A stretch of DNA of 64,000 bases from Mycobacterium sp. ACS1612 (GTDB lineage: Bacteria > Actinomycetota > Actinomycetes > Mycobacteriales > Mycobacteriaceae). The position numbers and the translations under genes were made by a program. The notes under the pieces are model-generated. The model saw only the letters and a list, made by a program, of their open reading frames with translations. It was not told the origin of the DNA and did not search any database. The stretch spans positions 62,001 to 126,000 of the forward strand of contig NZ_LZHZ01000033.1 in the NCBI RefSeq assembly GCF_001667505.1, written 5' to 3'. Below, one piece after another: positions 7,922 through 16,432 of this stretch; position 1 is the first letter of the stretch; each line of letters opens with the position of its first letter.

Positions 7922-8585
7922 ATGCCCACAGTGCGGGTCCTGCTGTACGCTCGCACCCAGCGACCGGCGGCGGCTGAACCGCGAATGTTTGTGTGGCGAT
8001 GCCTAGCACGCCGGGCCAGCCCGACCTTCCCGGCATGGCCACCGAATCGGCGTTCCTCCAACAACTTCTGTCCGACCGCGTCGAGGTGCTTGGCCTGCCG
8101 GACACTGAGGCCGCGACCTCCGCCACCGTCACCGCCGCCCTGCCCCACCATAATTGGGTGCACTTCGCCTGCCACGGCGACAGCAGTCTCAACGATCCGA
8201 GAGCCGGGCTCCTATTGTTCTCCGACTGGCGCACAAAACCTTTCACGGTGATGACCTCGCCGCAGCTCACTCCCCAGGTGCGGTATTGGCTTTCCTATCG
8301 GCCTGCACCACGGCGCGTACCGGCACCCGCCTGCTCGACGAACCGATCCATCTGGCCGCAGCCTGTCAGCTGGCCGGATACCGCCACGTCGTCGCCGCGC
8401 TGTGGCCGATAAACGACGCCGACGCCGCAAGAGTCACGCAAGGCTTCTACAGCACCCTCGCCCAGATGACGCCCGGCACCGCCGATGCCGCCGCTGTAGC
8501 CCTGCACCATGCCGCCCGCCAGCTACGCGCCCTCAACCGCCACCATCACAGCCGATGGGCGCCCTACATTCACGCAGGGCCCTAG
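7922..8585 (+). pseudogene. C-terminal CHAT-domain protease fragment, frameshifted
   Basis: CHAT domains are caspase-like peptidases, usually at the C-terminus of TPR proteins. Three overlapping frames together give one: RVLLYARTQRPAAAEPRM (from 7922), then PSTPGQPDLPGMATESAFL to WVHFACHGDSSLNDPRAG (from 7993), then GAVLAFLSACTTARTGTRLL to RWAPYIHAGP (to 8585). Both catalytic residues are present (His of FACHG, Cys of SACTT), but frameshifts near 7990 and 8250 separate them. The TPR half expected upstream is missing. Confidence 0.7.
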
Positions 8586-9180
8586 CAACGTCAGAATCCA
8601 ACCCTCCGAATACTTCGGCATACCTCGCCGGCGACAGTGCCGCGCTTGCCTCGAAAGCTGTCCGCGGCTTCAGTGTCTTGGGTGAACTGGCACAGCACGC
8701 CCGTCGGTTCGGAACGCATTTGAACTGGGTGCCATTACTTCAAGGGGTTAGCTTGCCCAGGAAAGCCGCAATACCTGGTTGATTCGGGCGCGCCAGCGTG
8801 CTCTCAATGATTTCTGCACGACCGTATGGTTCTAGGATCCGCCACGAAAATGAGAAAAACGCGTCCGCCATTTCGTTGAGAATTCTGCGACGCCGCTCAC
8901 TCCGTGTCGATCAGCGGAATGTGCGCCGAAAGAGCATCTGAGCTGGTTTCGCCGTGATCCCATCGCGCTTCATGGTAACGACGATTACTCGGGAGGCATG
9001 CTGCTAAATGCGTTGTCGCACAGCAATTGTGGTGGTATGCGACGCTCGATGCGCGCATCAAGCGCCGGGCGACGGAGTCGGTCGTTGTCGACGCGGCGGA
9101 TGGGTGAAAGCGATTTTTGCAAACCGGTCCACACCGACATAGCGCAACGTTATAGGCCACACGGCTGGCGGTCGGCTCGG
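8586..9180. other. Intergenic stretch without supported genes
   Basis: About 595 bp between the CHAT remnant and the 3' end of the GntR gene. Open frames here are short and low in quality, and I recognise no protein, RNA or repeat. It marks the boundary between the decayed left cluster and the intact genes to the right, so it may contain the remains of an insertion or deletion event. Confidence 0.4.
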
Positions 9181-9987
9181 TCAGCCCATCACGTCGCGGA
9201 CCTTGACGGTCTCCAGCCCTTCCAGCAGCAGGCTGCGCGCCACGTCGAGGTGTTTGCGCCAATGCGCCTCGGCCGCTTCGCCGTCGCCGGACCGCAACAA
9301 CTTCATCAGCCGTCCGTAGGACCGCATCAGCTTGTCGTAGTCCGACTTCGACACCGGCCGGCGTTCCTTGAACAGAAACGCGGTGTGCCGCACGGTGATC
9401 TCGTGCAGCATGCCAGCGATGATCGCCAGTGAGGCGTTTCCCGACAGCTCCACCATGCGGCGGTGAAAGTCGCCCGTCGTCTCGGCCAGCCGGCCCGACT
9501 GCCACCCGGTGGGGATGTGTTCGGCCAGCATCTTGTCGAGTTCGTCGAACGCCTCCGTGCTGCCGGACTCCGCCAGCAGCCGGGCCGCCATCGGCTCGAT
9601 GCCCGCCTGGGCCACCATCACGTCGGCGATGGTCGCGCCCGTCAGTTCGAGCAGCAGACCCGCCGGACGCGCGACGATCTCCGCGCCCGGCACCCGCACG
9701 CGGGCGCCGGTGCGCGAACCGCGGCGCACCTCGACGAGCCGCTCGGACTCCAGCACCCGGACGGCTTCGCGCAGCGTCGGCCGGCTGACGCCGAAGTGGG
9801 CCATCAGCTCTGCCTCGTTGGGCAGGAAGTCGCCGTCCTTGAGCTGACCGTCGACGACCATGCGGCGCAGCGTGCCCGCGACCAGTTCGGCTGTCTTCGG
9901 CGAGCGGACCGCCGCGCCGGAGCCGACGCCGTTCGGGCCGATCATCGGCGCCAGCGGTGTGCTTCGCGTCACATCAACTTCTCCCAC
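9181..9987 (-). CDS. GntR-family (FadR subfamily) transcriptional regulator
   Basis: A 268-residue regulator with an N-terminal winged helix (FLPNEAELMAHFGVSRPTLREA, about residues 53-74, then RGSRTGARV) and a C-terminal all-helical FCD ligand domain with the His-rich contacts (DFHRRMVELSGN, RHTAF, HWRKHL). Such proteins repress catabolic operons and release on binding an acyl-CoA or organic acid. It is divergent from the thiolase / hydratase / acyl-CoA dehydrogenase operon starting at 10141, its most likely target, across about 150 bp. Start choice is moderately secure; the first 25 residues are an unstructured extension, so a later start is possible. Confidence 0.88.
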   Translation of the reverse strand: MGEVDVTRSTPLAPMIGPNGVGSGAAVRSPKTAELVAGTLRRMVVDGQLKDGDFLPNEAELMAHFGVSRPTLREAVRVLESERLVEVRRGSRTGARVRVPGAEIVARPAGLLLELTGATIADVMVAQAGIEPMAARLLAESGSTEAFDELDKMLAEHIPTGWQSGRLAETTGDFHRRMVELSGNASLAIIAGMLHEITVRHTAFLFKERRPVSKSDYDKLMRSYGRLMKLLRSGDGEAAEAHWRKHLDVARSLLLEGLETVKVRDVMG

Positions 9988-10066
9988 GCAGTGTCCCCCG
10001 AGCTATGCAACTCAGTAAACCATGTCGAACAGGGCAAAACCGGCCACGATGCCGCTACCAGCCTAC

Positions 10067-10080
10067 CAACCAGCAGGTTG
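10067..10080. promoter_or_regulatory. Possible GntR operator between divergent genes
   Basis: CAACC, four bases, GGTTG: a short dyad midway between the GntR gene and the thiolase operon. FadR-type regulators bind short dyads of this kind, but five-base arms could occur by chance. Confidence 0.3.
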
Positions 10081-10140
10081 ACCTAGTAAACCTTGTTGAT
10101 CTACCTTCGGGGAAACACCGCATTCAAAGGAGAAAGTGTC

Positions 10141-11295
10141 ATGGCTGAAGCCGTCATCGTCGAGGCCGTACGGTCACCCGTCGGCAAGCGCAACGGTGGG
10201 CTGTCGGGTGTGCATGCCGGCGACCTGTCCGCGCAGGTGCTCAACGGCCTCGTCGAGCGTGCAGGCATCGACCCCGAGATCGTCGACGACGTCATCTGGG
10301 GTTGCGTCATGCAGGCCGGCGAGCAGGCGCTCGACATCGCCCGCACCGCGGTGCTCGCCGCCGGGTGGCCCGAGAGCGTGCCCGGCGTGACCGTCGACCG
10401 TCAGTGCGGGTCGAGCCAACAGTCCCTTCACTTCGCCGCGGCGGGCGTGGTCGCCGGACACTACGACGTCGTGGTGGCAGGCGGCGTGGAGTCGATGTCG
10501 CGCACTCCGATGGGCTCCTCCCTTGCCAACGGCGGGCATCCGTACCCTGAGGCGTTCCGCAACCGCTACAGCCAAACCCCGAATCAAGGCATCGGCGCCG
10601 AGATGATCGCCGAGCAGTGGGGCTTCGACCGCACCGCCGTCGACTCGTTCTCGCTCGGCTCTCACGAGAAGGCCGCGGCGGCACAGGATTCCGGTGCGTT
10701 CGACGACCAGATCGTCGCCATCAAGGTGAAGGACGAGCACGGAACAAGCACAGTGCTCAAGGACGAGGGTATCCGGCGCGGCACCACCATCGAGAAGATG
10801 GCTGAGCTCAAGCCCGCGTTCAAGGAGGGCGGTGTGATTCACGCGGGCAACTCCAGCCAGATCTCCGACGGTTCGGCCGCAATCCTGTTGATGTCGGCGG
10901 AGAAGGCGAAGTCGCTGGGTCTCAAGCCGATCGCCAAGGTGCACACCGCGGTGCTGGCCGGCGCCGATCCGGTGATCATGCTGACCGCGCCGATCCCGGC
11001 GACCCAGAAGGCGCTGAAGCGCTCGGGCCTGAGCCTCGACGAGATCGGCGTGTTCGAGGTCAACGAGGCGTTCGCCCCGGTGCCGCTGGCGTGGCTGAAG
11101 GATATCGGCGCCGACGAGAAGAAGCTGAACCCCAACGGTGGCGCGATCGCGCTGGGCCACCCGCTCGGCGGGTCCGGTGCCCGCATCATGACCACGATGC
11201 TGTATCACATGCGCGACAAGGGGATTCAGTACGGTCTGCAGACGATGTGTGAGGGCGGCGGCCAGGCCAACGCCACCATCATCGAACTGCTGTGA
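10141..11295 (+). CDS. Acetyl-CoA acetyltransferase / 3-ketoacyl-CoA thiolase
   Basis: Thiolase of 384 residues that cleaves 3-ketoacyl-CoA with CoA, or condenses acetyl-CoA. All three catalytic elements are present: nucleophilic Cys89 in DRQCGSSQQS, the His in GHPLGGSGAR (about residue 340), and the C-terminal Cys in MCEGGGQANA. The loop YSQTPNQGIGAEM is typical of the mycobacterial FadA group acting on sterol or branched substrates, but substrate cannot be fixed from sequence. AAAGGAG lies upstream of ATG 10141. It is first in a three-gene operon and overlaps the next gene by GTGA. Its M. tuberculosis counterpart is probably the partial Rv1135A. Confidence 0.9.
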   Translation: MAEAVIVEAVRSPVGKRNGGLSGVHAGDLSAQVLNGLVERAGIDPEIVDDVIWGCVMQAGEQALDIARTAVLAAGWPESVPGVTVDRQCGSSQQSLHFAAAGVVAGHYDVVVAGGVESMSRTPMGSSLANGGHPYPEAFRNRYSQTPNQGIGAEMIAEQWGFDRTAVDSFSLGSHEKAAAAQDSGAFDDQIVAIKVKDEHGTSTVLKDEGIRRGTTIEKMAELKPAFKEGGVIHAGNSSQISDGSAAILLMSAEKAKSLGLKPIAKVHTAVLAGADPVIMLTAPIPATQKALKRSGLSLDEIGVFEVNEAFAPVPLAWLKDIGADEKKLNPNGGAIALGHPLGGSGARIMTTMLYHMRDKGIQYGLQTMCEGGGQANATIIELL

Positions 11296-12089
11296 CACCA
11301 GACGTACACCCCCCCGCCGCTCTCACCGAGCGGCGGGGCAACGTCCTCATCATCACGATCAACCGTCCCGAAGCCCGCAACGCGGTCAACGGCGCGGTGA
11401 GCACCGCGGTCGGTGACGCGCTGCAGGCCGCGCAGGACGACCCCGGGGTGCGCGCTGTTGTCATCACCGGGGCTGGCGAATCGTTCTGCGCTGGAGCGGA
11501 TCTCAAGGCGATATCGCGGCGGGAGAACTTGTTCCACCCGGACCACGCCGAGTGGGGGTTCGCCGGTTACGTGCACCACTACATCGACAAGCCCACCATC
11601 GCGGCCGTCAACGGCACCGCGCTCGGCGGCGGTTCGGAGTTGGCGCTCGCGAGCGATCTGGTGGTGGCCGAGGAGCGCGCGAAATTCGGGCTGCCCGAAG
11701 TCAAACGCGGGCTGATCGCGGCCGCGGGTGGCGTGTTCCGGATCGTCGACCACCTGCCGCGCAAGGTTGCGATGGAACTGATCTTCACCGGTGAGCCGAT
11801 GTCGTCGGCCGACGCGCTGAGGTGGGGACTGATCAACCAGGTCGTACCCGACGGCACCGCCGTCGAAGCGGCGCTCGCGCTCGCCGAACGCGTCACATCC
11901 AACGCGCCGCTTGCGGTCTGGGCCAGTAAGCGGGTGGCCATGGGCGTCGACGACGGCGTGATCGTCGGCGACGAACCTGGGTGGACAAGGACCATGCGCG
12001 AGATCGGGACCTTGATGCGTTCCGAGGACGCCAAGGAAGGGCCGTTGGCGTTTGCTCAGAAGCGCGAACCTGTATGGAAGGCAAAGTAG
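11292..12089 (+). CDS. Enoyl-CoA hydratase/isomerase (crotonase) family protein
   Basis: Crotonase of 265 residues, second gene of the operon, starting at GTG 11292 inside the thiolase stop. The oxyanion-hole segments SFCAGADLKAI and NGTALGGGSELALASD, and the second Glu in FGLPEVKRGLIA, are all present, so hydratase activity on enoyl-CoA is plausible. The tail QKREPVWKAK is typical of mycobacterial EchA proteins. It probably performs the hydration step between the dehydrogenase (next gene) and the thiolase (previous gene). M. tuberculosis Rv1136 is the likely positional counterpart. Confidence 0.9.
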   Translation: MTPDVHPPAALTERRGNVLIITINRPEARNAVNGAVSTAVGDALQAAQDDPGVRAVVITGAGESFCAGADLKAISRRENLFHPDHAEWGFAGYVHHYIDKPTIAAVNGTALGGGSELALASDLVVAEERAKFGLPEVKRGLIAAAGGVFRIVDHLPRKVAMELIFTGEPMSSADALRWGLINQVVPDGTAVEAALALAERVTSNAPLAVWASKRVAMGVDDGVIVGDEPGWTRTMREIGTLMRSEDAKEGPLAFAQKREPVWKAK

Positions 12090-13232
12090 ATGAAGCGTCT
12101 GGTATTCGAAGCCGAGCACGAGCAGTTGCGCGAGACCGCGCGCCAGTTCCTGGAGAAGGAATGCGCGCCGCACGCCGAGAAGTGGGAGAGCGAACGGCTG
12201 GTCGACCGCGAATCCTATGTGGCCGCAGGCAAGTACGGCCTCATCGGGTTCAACATGCCCGAGCAGTACGGCGGCGGTGGCGTCGACGACTTCCGGTTCA
12301 ACGCGGTGATCGTCGAGGAGTTCGCAAAGTTCGGGCCCGCGACGCCCGGCCTGAGCCTGCAGAACGACATCGTCGGCCCGTACTTCGCCTCGCTGGCCAC
12401 CGACGAGCAGAAGGAGCGGTGGCTGCCGGGTTACATCACCGGTGAGCTGATCGGCGCAATCGCGATGACCGAACCCGGCGCTGGCAGTGACCTCGCCGGC
12501 ATCAAGACCACCGCGGTGCGCGACGGCGACGACTGGATTCTGAACGGCTCCAAGACATTCATCTCAGCGGGCATCAACAGCGACCTGGTCATCGTCGTCG
12601 CTCGCACCAATCCCGAAGCCGGCCACAAGGGCTTCTCGCTGTTGGTCGTCGAGCGGGGGATGGAGGGCTTCGAGCGCGGCCGGAAGCTCGACAAGATGGG
12701 CCTGCACGCCGCCGACACCGCCGAGTTGCACTTCGAGAACGTCCGCGTGCCCGGCAAAAACGTGCTCGGCGAGGAGGGCAAGGGCTTCTACCACCTGATG
12801 CACAACCTGCCGTCGGAGCGGTTGTCCATCGCCATCGCCGCCATCGCGGGTGCACGCGAAACCTGGCGCGAGACACTGCAATACGTCAAGGATCGCAAGG
12901 CGTTCGGGCAGCCGATCGGCAGCTTCCAGCACAACCGGTTCCTGATGGCCGAGATGGACACCGAACTCGAGATCGCTGAGCAGTACATCGACCGGTGCCT
13001 GCGCGCCGCCGTCGACAAGGAGCTCACCGCGGTGCAGGCGTCGAAGGCCAAGTGGTGGTGCACCGAACTCGGCAAGCGTGTCGTCGACAACTGCGTGCAA
13101 CTGCACGGCGGGTACGGCTACATGAACGAGTACAAGGTTGCCCGCGACTACGTCGACGTGCGGATCCAGACCATCTTCGGCGGCACCACCGAGATCATGA
13201 AGGAGATCATCGGCCGCGACCTCGGCCTCTAG
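12090..13232 (+). CDS. Acyl-CoA dehydrogenase (FadE family)
   Basis: FAD enzyme of 380 residues making the first oxidation of acyl-CoA beta-oxidation. ATG 12090 follows the crotonase stop with no gap. Family blocks seen are AMTEPGAGSDLAGIKTTA (FAD/substrate) and the C-terminal QLHGGYGYMNEYKVARDYVD. The usual catalytic Glu of the 'YEGT' motif is replaced: it reads IFGGTTEIMKEII. Instead HNLPSERLSIA carries a Glu at residue 243, the position used by long-chain and isovaleryl-type dehydrogenases, so the enzyme should be active with that subfamily's preference. Probably the entry enzyme of this operon's pathway. Confidence 0.9.
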   Translation: MKRLVFEAEHEQLRETARQFLEKECAPHAEKWESERLVDRESYVAAGKYGLIGFNMPEQYGGGGVDDFRFNAVIVEEFAKFGPATPGLSLQNDIVGPYFASLATDEQKERWLPGYITGELIGAIAMTEPGAGSDLAGIKTTAVRDGDDWILNGSKTFISAGINSDLVIVVARTNPEAGHKGFSLLVVERGMEGFERGRKLDKMGLHAADTAELHFENVRVPGKNVLGEEGKGFYHLMHNLPSERLSIAIAAIAGARETWRETLQYVKDRKAFGQPIGSFQHNRFLMAEMDTELEIAEQYIDRCLRAAVDKELTAVQASKAKWWCTELGKRVVDNCVQLHGGYGYMNEYKVARDYVDVRIQTIFGGTTEIMKEIIGRDLGL

Positions 13233-13300
13233 CCGGCTCGGCCGGCGTGGCCTCTAGCCGGCTCGGCCGGCGTGGCCTCTAGCCGGCGTGGCCCCTAGCC
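13224..13300. repeat. 25-bp tandem repeat carrying a GC hairpin, between convergent genes
   Basis: A 25-bp unit beginning GGCCTCTAGCCGGC is present twice in full (13224-13248, 13249-13273), followed by a partial third copy. Each unit holds the dyad GCCGGC TCG GCCGGC, a hairpin fit for termination. The first unit includes the stop of the acyl-CoA dehydrogenase and the array reaches the stop of the convergent fasciclin gene. Likely a duplicated bidirectional terminator produced by slippage. Confidence 0.7.
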
Positions 13301-14011
13301 AGCAGGCGGGGGAGCGGCCGACGTCGTCGTGGTCGTCATGGTCGTCGCGCTGGTGCCGGTCGGCGTGATCGGTTCCGGGGCCGCATTGGGGTCGAGCACC
13401 TGGTCGATGATGTAGATCCGCGCGTTGTCGGCCTGGATACCGCCGCAGACGACCTTCGCGGTGTCGTTGACCTTGATGTCGCCACCTTTACCGGTCACCT
13501 TGACCTCGGCGCCCTGCTGCGACGGCCGCTGGCCGTGCAGGTCGTCGGGGCCGAGCAGGCCGAGGAACACGTGGTAGTAGTCGAGCTTGCCGAGGGCGGC
13601 CGGGTCGGCCTTGATCGCTTCGAGCTGAGCCGGGTCCATCGCGGCGAACGCCTCGTTGGACGGTGCGTACACCACGAACGGGCCGTTCTCCAGCACTGGG
13701 ACGATGTTGACGGCGGGGTTGGCGCCACCGGAAACCAGCGCGTTGAACGTCGAGAGGTCCGGGATGCTGGCCAGCACCTTGCCGACCGGCTGGCTGTCGA
13801 AGCTCTTCCAGTTCGGCAGCGCGGTCTTGAACGCGTCGCAGCCGGGGCCCTGCGGGTCGGGTATCTGGGTCAAGGAACTCGTGCTGGGGTCTGCCGGCGG
13901 ATCGGCGTAGGCCCTACCCGCCACCGGCGCGTTGATTGCGAACGGCACCGATGCCACGATCGCGGCTATCCCAACCGCGGCTCCCATTCCCTTGCTGGCG
14001 CGAGTCTTCAA
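13295..14011 (-). CDS. Secreted fasciclin-domain protein
   Basis: Exported protein of about 238 residues with one fasciclin (FAS1) domain, the fold of mycobacterial MPT70/MPT83. I place the start at TTG 14011 because AGGAG lies six bases before it; the frame is open further upstream but that part is not protein-like. A signal peptide (GAAVGIAAIVASVPFAINA, cleaved near AYA-DPP) is followed by Pro-rich linker, then FAS1 blocks (PVGKVLASIPDLSTFNALV, FVVYAPSNEAFAAMDP, DYYHVFLG, ARIYIIDQVLDP). A Thr-rich tail ends in APPPAG. Role likely adhesion or envelope association, inferred from family. Convergent with the fadE operon. Confidence 0.85.
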   Translation of the reverse strand: MKTRASKGMGAAVGIAAIVASVPFAINAPVAGRAYADPPADPSTSSLTQIPDPQGPGCDAFKTALPNWKSFDSQPVGKVLASIPDLSTFNALVSGGANPAVNIVPVLENGPFVVYAPSNEAFAAMDPAQLEAIKADPAALGKLDYYHVFLGLLGPDDLHGQRPSQQGAEVKVTGKGGDIKVNDTAKVVCGGIQADNARIYIIDQVLDPNAAPEPITPTGTSATTMTTTTTSAAPPPAG

Positions 14012-14088
14012 TGTCGGCTCCTTCGTCAGGTCGCATCGCATGTTAAGGGCAGCGAACACCCAATTCCAAAGTCGCTGCGACGACCCGA

Positions 14089-15411
14089 TTACGTTACAGC
14101 AGGGCTGACCTGGGCCTTTCGCACACTGAAACAGAGTACGGCCGCGACGAAACACAGGCACGCCGCCAGGTGGAACGCCATGTCGTAAGTGCCCTGCTGA
14201 TCACGCAGCCAGCCCGCGGCCGCGGCGGCGACCGCGGCGCCCAACTGATGTGACGCGAACACCCAACCGAACACCACCGGGGTGCGGGCGCCGAAGTACT
14301 GCCGGCACAACACGATGGTCGGCGGCACGGTCGCGACCCAGTCCAGGCCGTAGAAGATGACGAACACCCAGGTGCTCGGCTCGGCGTGCGGCGAAAGGAG
14401 CGAGGGCAGCAACAGCAGCGACACGCCGCGCCCGGTGTAGTAGACGACGAGCAGCAGTCGGGGGTCGACCCTGTCGGTCAGCCAACCTGAGAAGATGGTG
14501 CCCGCGACGTCCAACACGCCGATGGTCGCCAGTAGCCCCGCCGCCACCGTGGTCGGCATGCCGTGGTCGTTGGCCGCCGGGATGAAGTGCGTGCCGATCA
14601 ACCCGTTCGTCGTCATCCCGCAGATCGCGAAGCTGCCCGCCAACAACCAGAACGCCGGCACCCGCGCACCGATCCACAATCCGTCGAACGCGGCTCGGAA
14701 ACTCGACGCGGGCACAACCGCGGGTCCGACGGCACCGGAGGTGCCGTAGGCCGTTAAACCCTTGTCCTGCGGGTAGTTTCGCATGAACATCAGCACCAGC
14801 GGGACCACGGACAGCGCCGCCGCCGCCACGATCAGCGACGCCCACCGCCACCCGTGCCTGGTGGTCACCTCGGCGACGATGGGCAGGAAGATCAGCTGTC
14901 CGGTGGCGCTCGCCGCGGTCAGCACGCCGGTGACGAGGCCGCGGCGCGCCTCGAACCAGCGCGTCGCCACGGTCGCGACGAAGCCCATCGAGATGGACCC
15001 GGTCCCGACGCCGACGAGCACGCCCCACAGCAGCACCAGCTGCCAGCTTGCGGTCATCGTCACGGACAGCGACGATCCGGTCGCGATCAGCACGAGGGCC
15101 GCCGACAACACCGGTCGCACCCCGAAGCGGTCCATCAAGGCCGCGGCGAACGGCGCGGTCAGCCCGAACAGCGTCATGTTGACCGACATCGCCAGCCCGA
15201 CCACGCCGTGCGACCAGCCGAACTCGTGGTGCAGCGGGTTCATCATCACGCCGGGCACCGAGCGGAAACCCGCCGCGCCGAGGATCGCGATGAAGCTGAC
15301 GGCGGCCACTACCCAGGCCCAGTGGAACCGGCCGAGGGGCGTGCGGGTCTGCGCGGCAGTGGCTGTCACCGGATCACTGTCGCCGATCAGCCGAGTGCAG
15401 GCTAGTGGCAT
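14089..15411 (-). CDS. MFS transporter
   Basis: Twelve-helix major facilitator of about 440 residues. The motif-A loop between helices 2 and 3 reads ALMDRFGVRPVLS, and helix 5 carries the antiporter-like GTGSISMGF. Its similarity to monocarboxylate-type (OFA) carriers is suggested by NYPQDKGL and the central loop, but the substrate is unknown. Start ATG 15411 overlaps the first possible ATG of the divergent DJ-1/AraC gene; an internal GTG at about 15368 (VTATAAQTRTP) is an alternative that leaves room for a promoter. Probably controlled by the divergent regulator. Confidence 0.85.
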   Translation of the reverse strand: MPLACTRLIGDSDPVTATAAQTRTPLGRFHWAWVVAAVSFIAILGAAGFRSVPGVMMNPLHHEFGWSHGVVGLAMSVNMTLFGLTAPFAAALMDRFGVRPVLSAALVLIATGSSLSVTMTASWQLVLLWGVLVGVGTGSISMGFVATVATRWFEARRGLVTGVLTAASATGQLIFLPIVAEVTTRHGWRWASLIVAAAALSVVPLVLMFMRNYPQDKGLTAYGTSGAVGPAVVPASSFRAAFDGLWIGARVPAFWLLAGSFAICGMTTNGLIGTHFIPAANDHGMPTTVAAGLLATIGVLDVAGTIFSGWLTDRVDPRLLLVVYYTGRGVSLLLLPSLLSPHAEPSTWVFVIFYGLDWVATVPPTIVLCRQYFGARTPVVFGWVFASHQLGAAVAAAAAGWLRDQQGTYDMAFHLAACLCFVAAVLCFSVRKAQVSPAVT

Positions 15412-15442
15412 GAATGACACCAATCGTCAAAAACATGCCAAA

Positions 15443-16408
15443 ATGGCGGGCATGCATCGCGTCGCGGTCCTGCTACTGCCGCCGGTCGTCGGGTTCGACG
15501 CCGCCATCGCGCCGACCTTCTTCTCGTCGGTGTCGGACGACGACGGCAAGGCGTTGTATGACGTCGTCACCTGCGGGGTGGGGCCCGGTCCGGTCGCGGC
15601 CACGACGGGTTTCGACCTGCTGCCGTCGGGGGGCCTGGACGCGCTGGAGACCGCCGACACCGTCGTGGTTCCCGGTACGCATTACCCGCCTGCCCGCGTC
15701 GACGGGGTGCTGGGCCAGGAGGCCGTAGACGCGTTCGCCCGGATCCGGCCGGGCACCAGGCTGGTGTCGATCTGCACCGGCGCCTTCGTGCTGGCCGCGG
15801 CGGGCCTGCTCGACGGGCGCCGGACGACCACGCACTGGAAATTCGCCGACCAACTGCGGCGGCTGCACCCCGAGGTGCTGGTCGACGAGAACGTGTTGTT
15901 CGTCGACGACGGCGACGTGCTCACCTCGGCCGGTCTCGCCGCGGGAATCGACTTGTGCCTGCACATCATTCGCTGCGATCACGGCACCAAAGTGGCCAAT
16001 GCGGTCGCCAGGTACTGCGTGGTGCCGCCGTGGCGGGAGGGTGGCCAGGCGCAGTTCATCGACCGGCAAGTGCCTGAGCCGGACCACTTTTCGACAGCGG
16101 CCACCCGCGAGTGGGCGCTGCGGCACCTCGACGAGGAACTGACCGTGCAGCGGTTGGCGCGGCACGCGAAGATGAGTGCGCGCACGTTCAACCGTCGGTT
16201 CCGCGAAGAGACCGGGCAGGCGCCGGGCGCATGGGTACGCAGCCGTCGCATCGACCGCGCCCGCGAGTTGCTGGAGTCGCGCGATCTGCCGGTCGACGAG
16301 GTGGCCCGGCTCGCCGGTCTGGGGTCCGGCGGTAATCTGCGTCACCATTTGCGCCGCGGTGTGGGCATGTCACCGTCGAGTTATCGCAAGGTGTATCAAG
16401 GCGTCTAA
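15443..16408 (+). CDS. DJ-1/PfpI-AraC transcriptional regulator
   Basis: Two-domain activator: an N-terminal class I amidotransferase-like (DJ-1/PfpI) sensor (LVSICTGAFVLAAAGLLDGR, nucleophile-elbow Cys and the following TTHW) and a C-terminal AraC DNA-binding domain (LARHAKMSARTFNRRFREE and VARLAGLGSGGNLRHHLRR, two helix-turn-helices). About 321 residues from ATG 15443; ATG 15410 and ATG 15452 are alternatives. Regulators of this type usually activate a divergent transporter or detoxification gene, here the MFS gene. The AT-rich stretch just before ATG 15443 is the likely promoter area. Confidence 0.88.
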   Translation: MAGMHRVAVLLLPPVVGFDAAIAPTFFSSVSDDDGKALYDVVTCGVGPGPVAATTGFDLLPSGGLDALETADTVVVPGTHYPPARVDGVLGQEAVDAFARIRPGTRLVSICTGAFVLAAAGLLDGRRTTTHWKFADQLRRLHPEVLVDENVLFVDDGDVLTSAGLAAGIDLCLHIIRCDHGTKVANAVARYCVVPPWREGGQAQFIDRQVPEPDHFSTAATREWALRHLDEELTVQRLARHAKMSARTFNRRFREETGQAPGAWVRSRRIDRARELLESRDLPVDEVARLAGLGSGGNLRHHLRRGVGMSPSSYRKVYQGV

Positions 16409-16432
16409 CAACAGGTGCCTACGATGGCCGTC

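Noticed and set aside
1..8600. DosR-type binding boxes in the stress cluster
   Set aside because: I found no GGGACTT..AGTCCC-like dyad by eye; the repeats seen are a different sequence.
8897..9505. Minus-strand 202-codon frame over the end of the GntR gene
   Set aside because: It overlaps the GntR gene in another frame and the part beyond it has no recognisable protein character.
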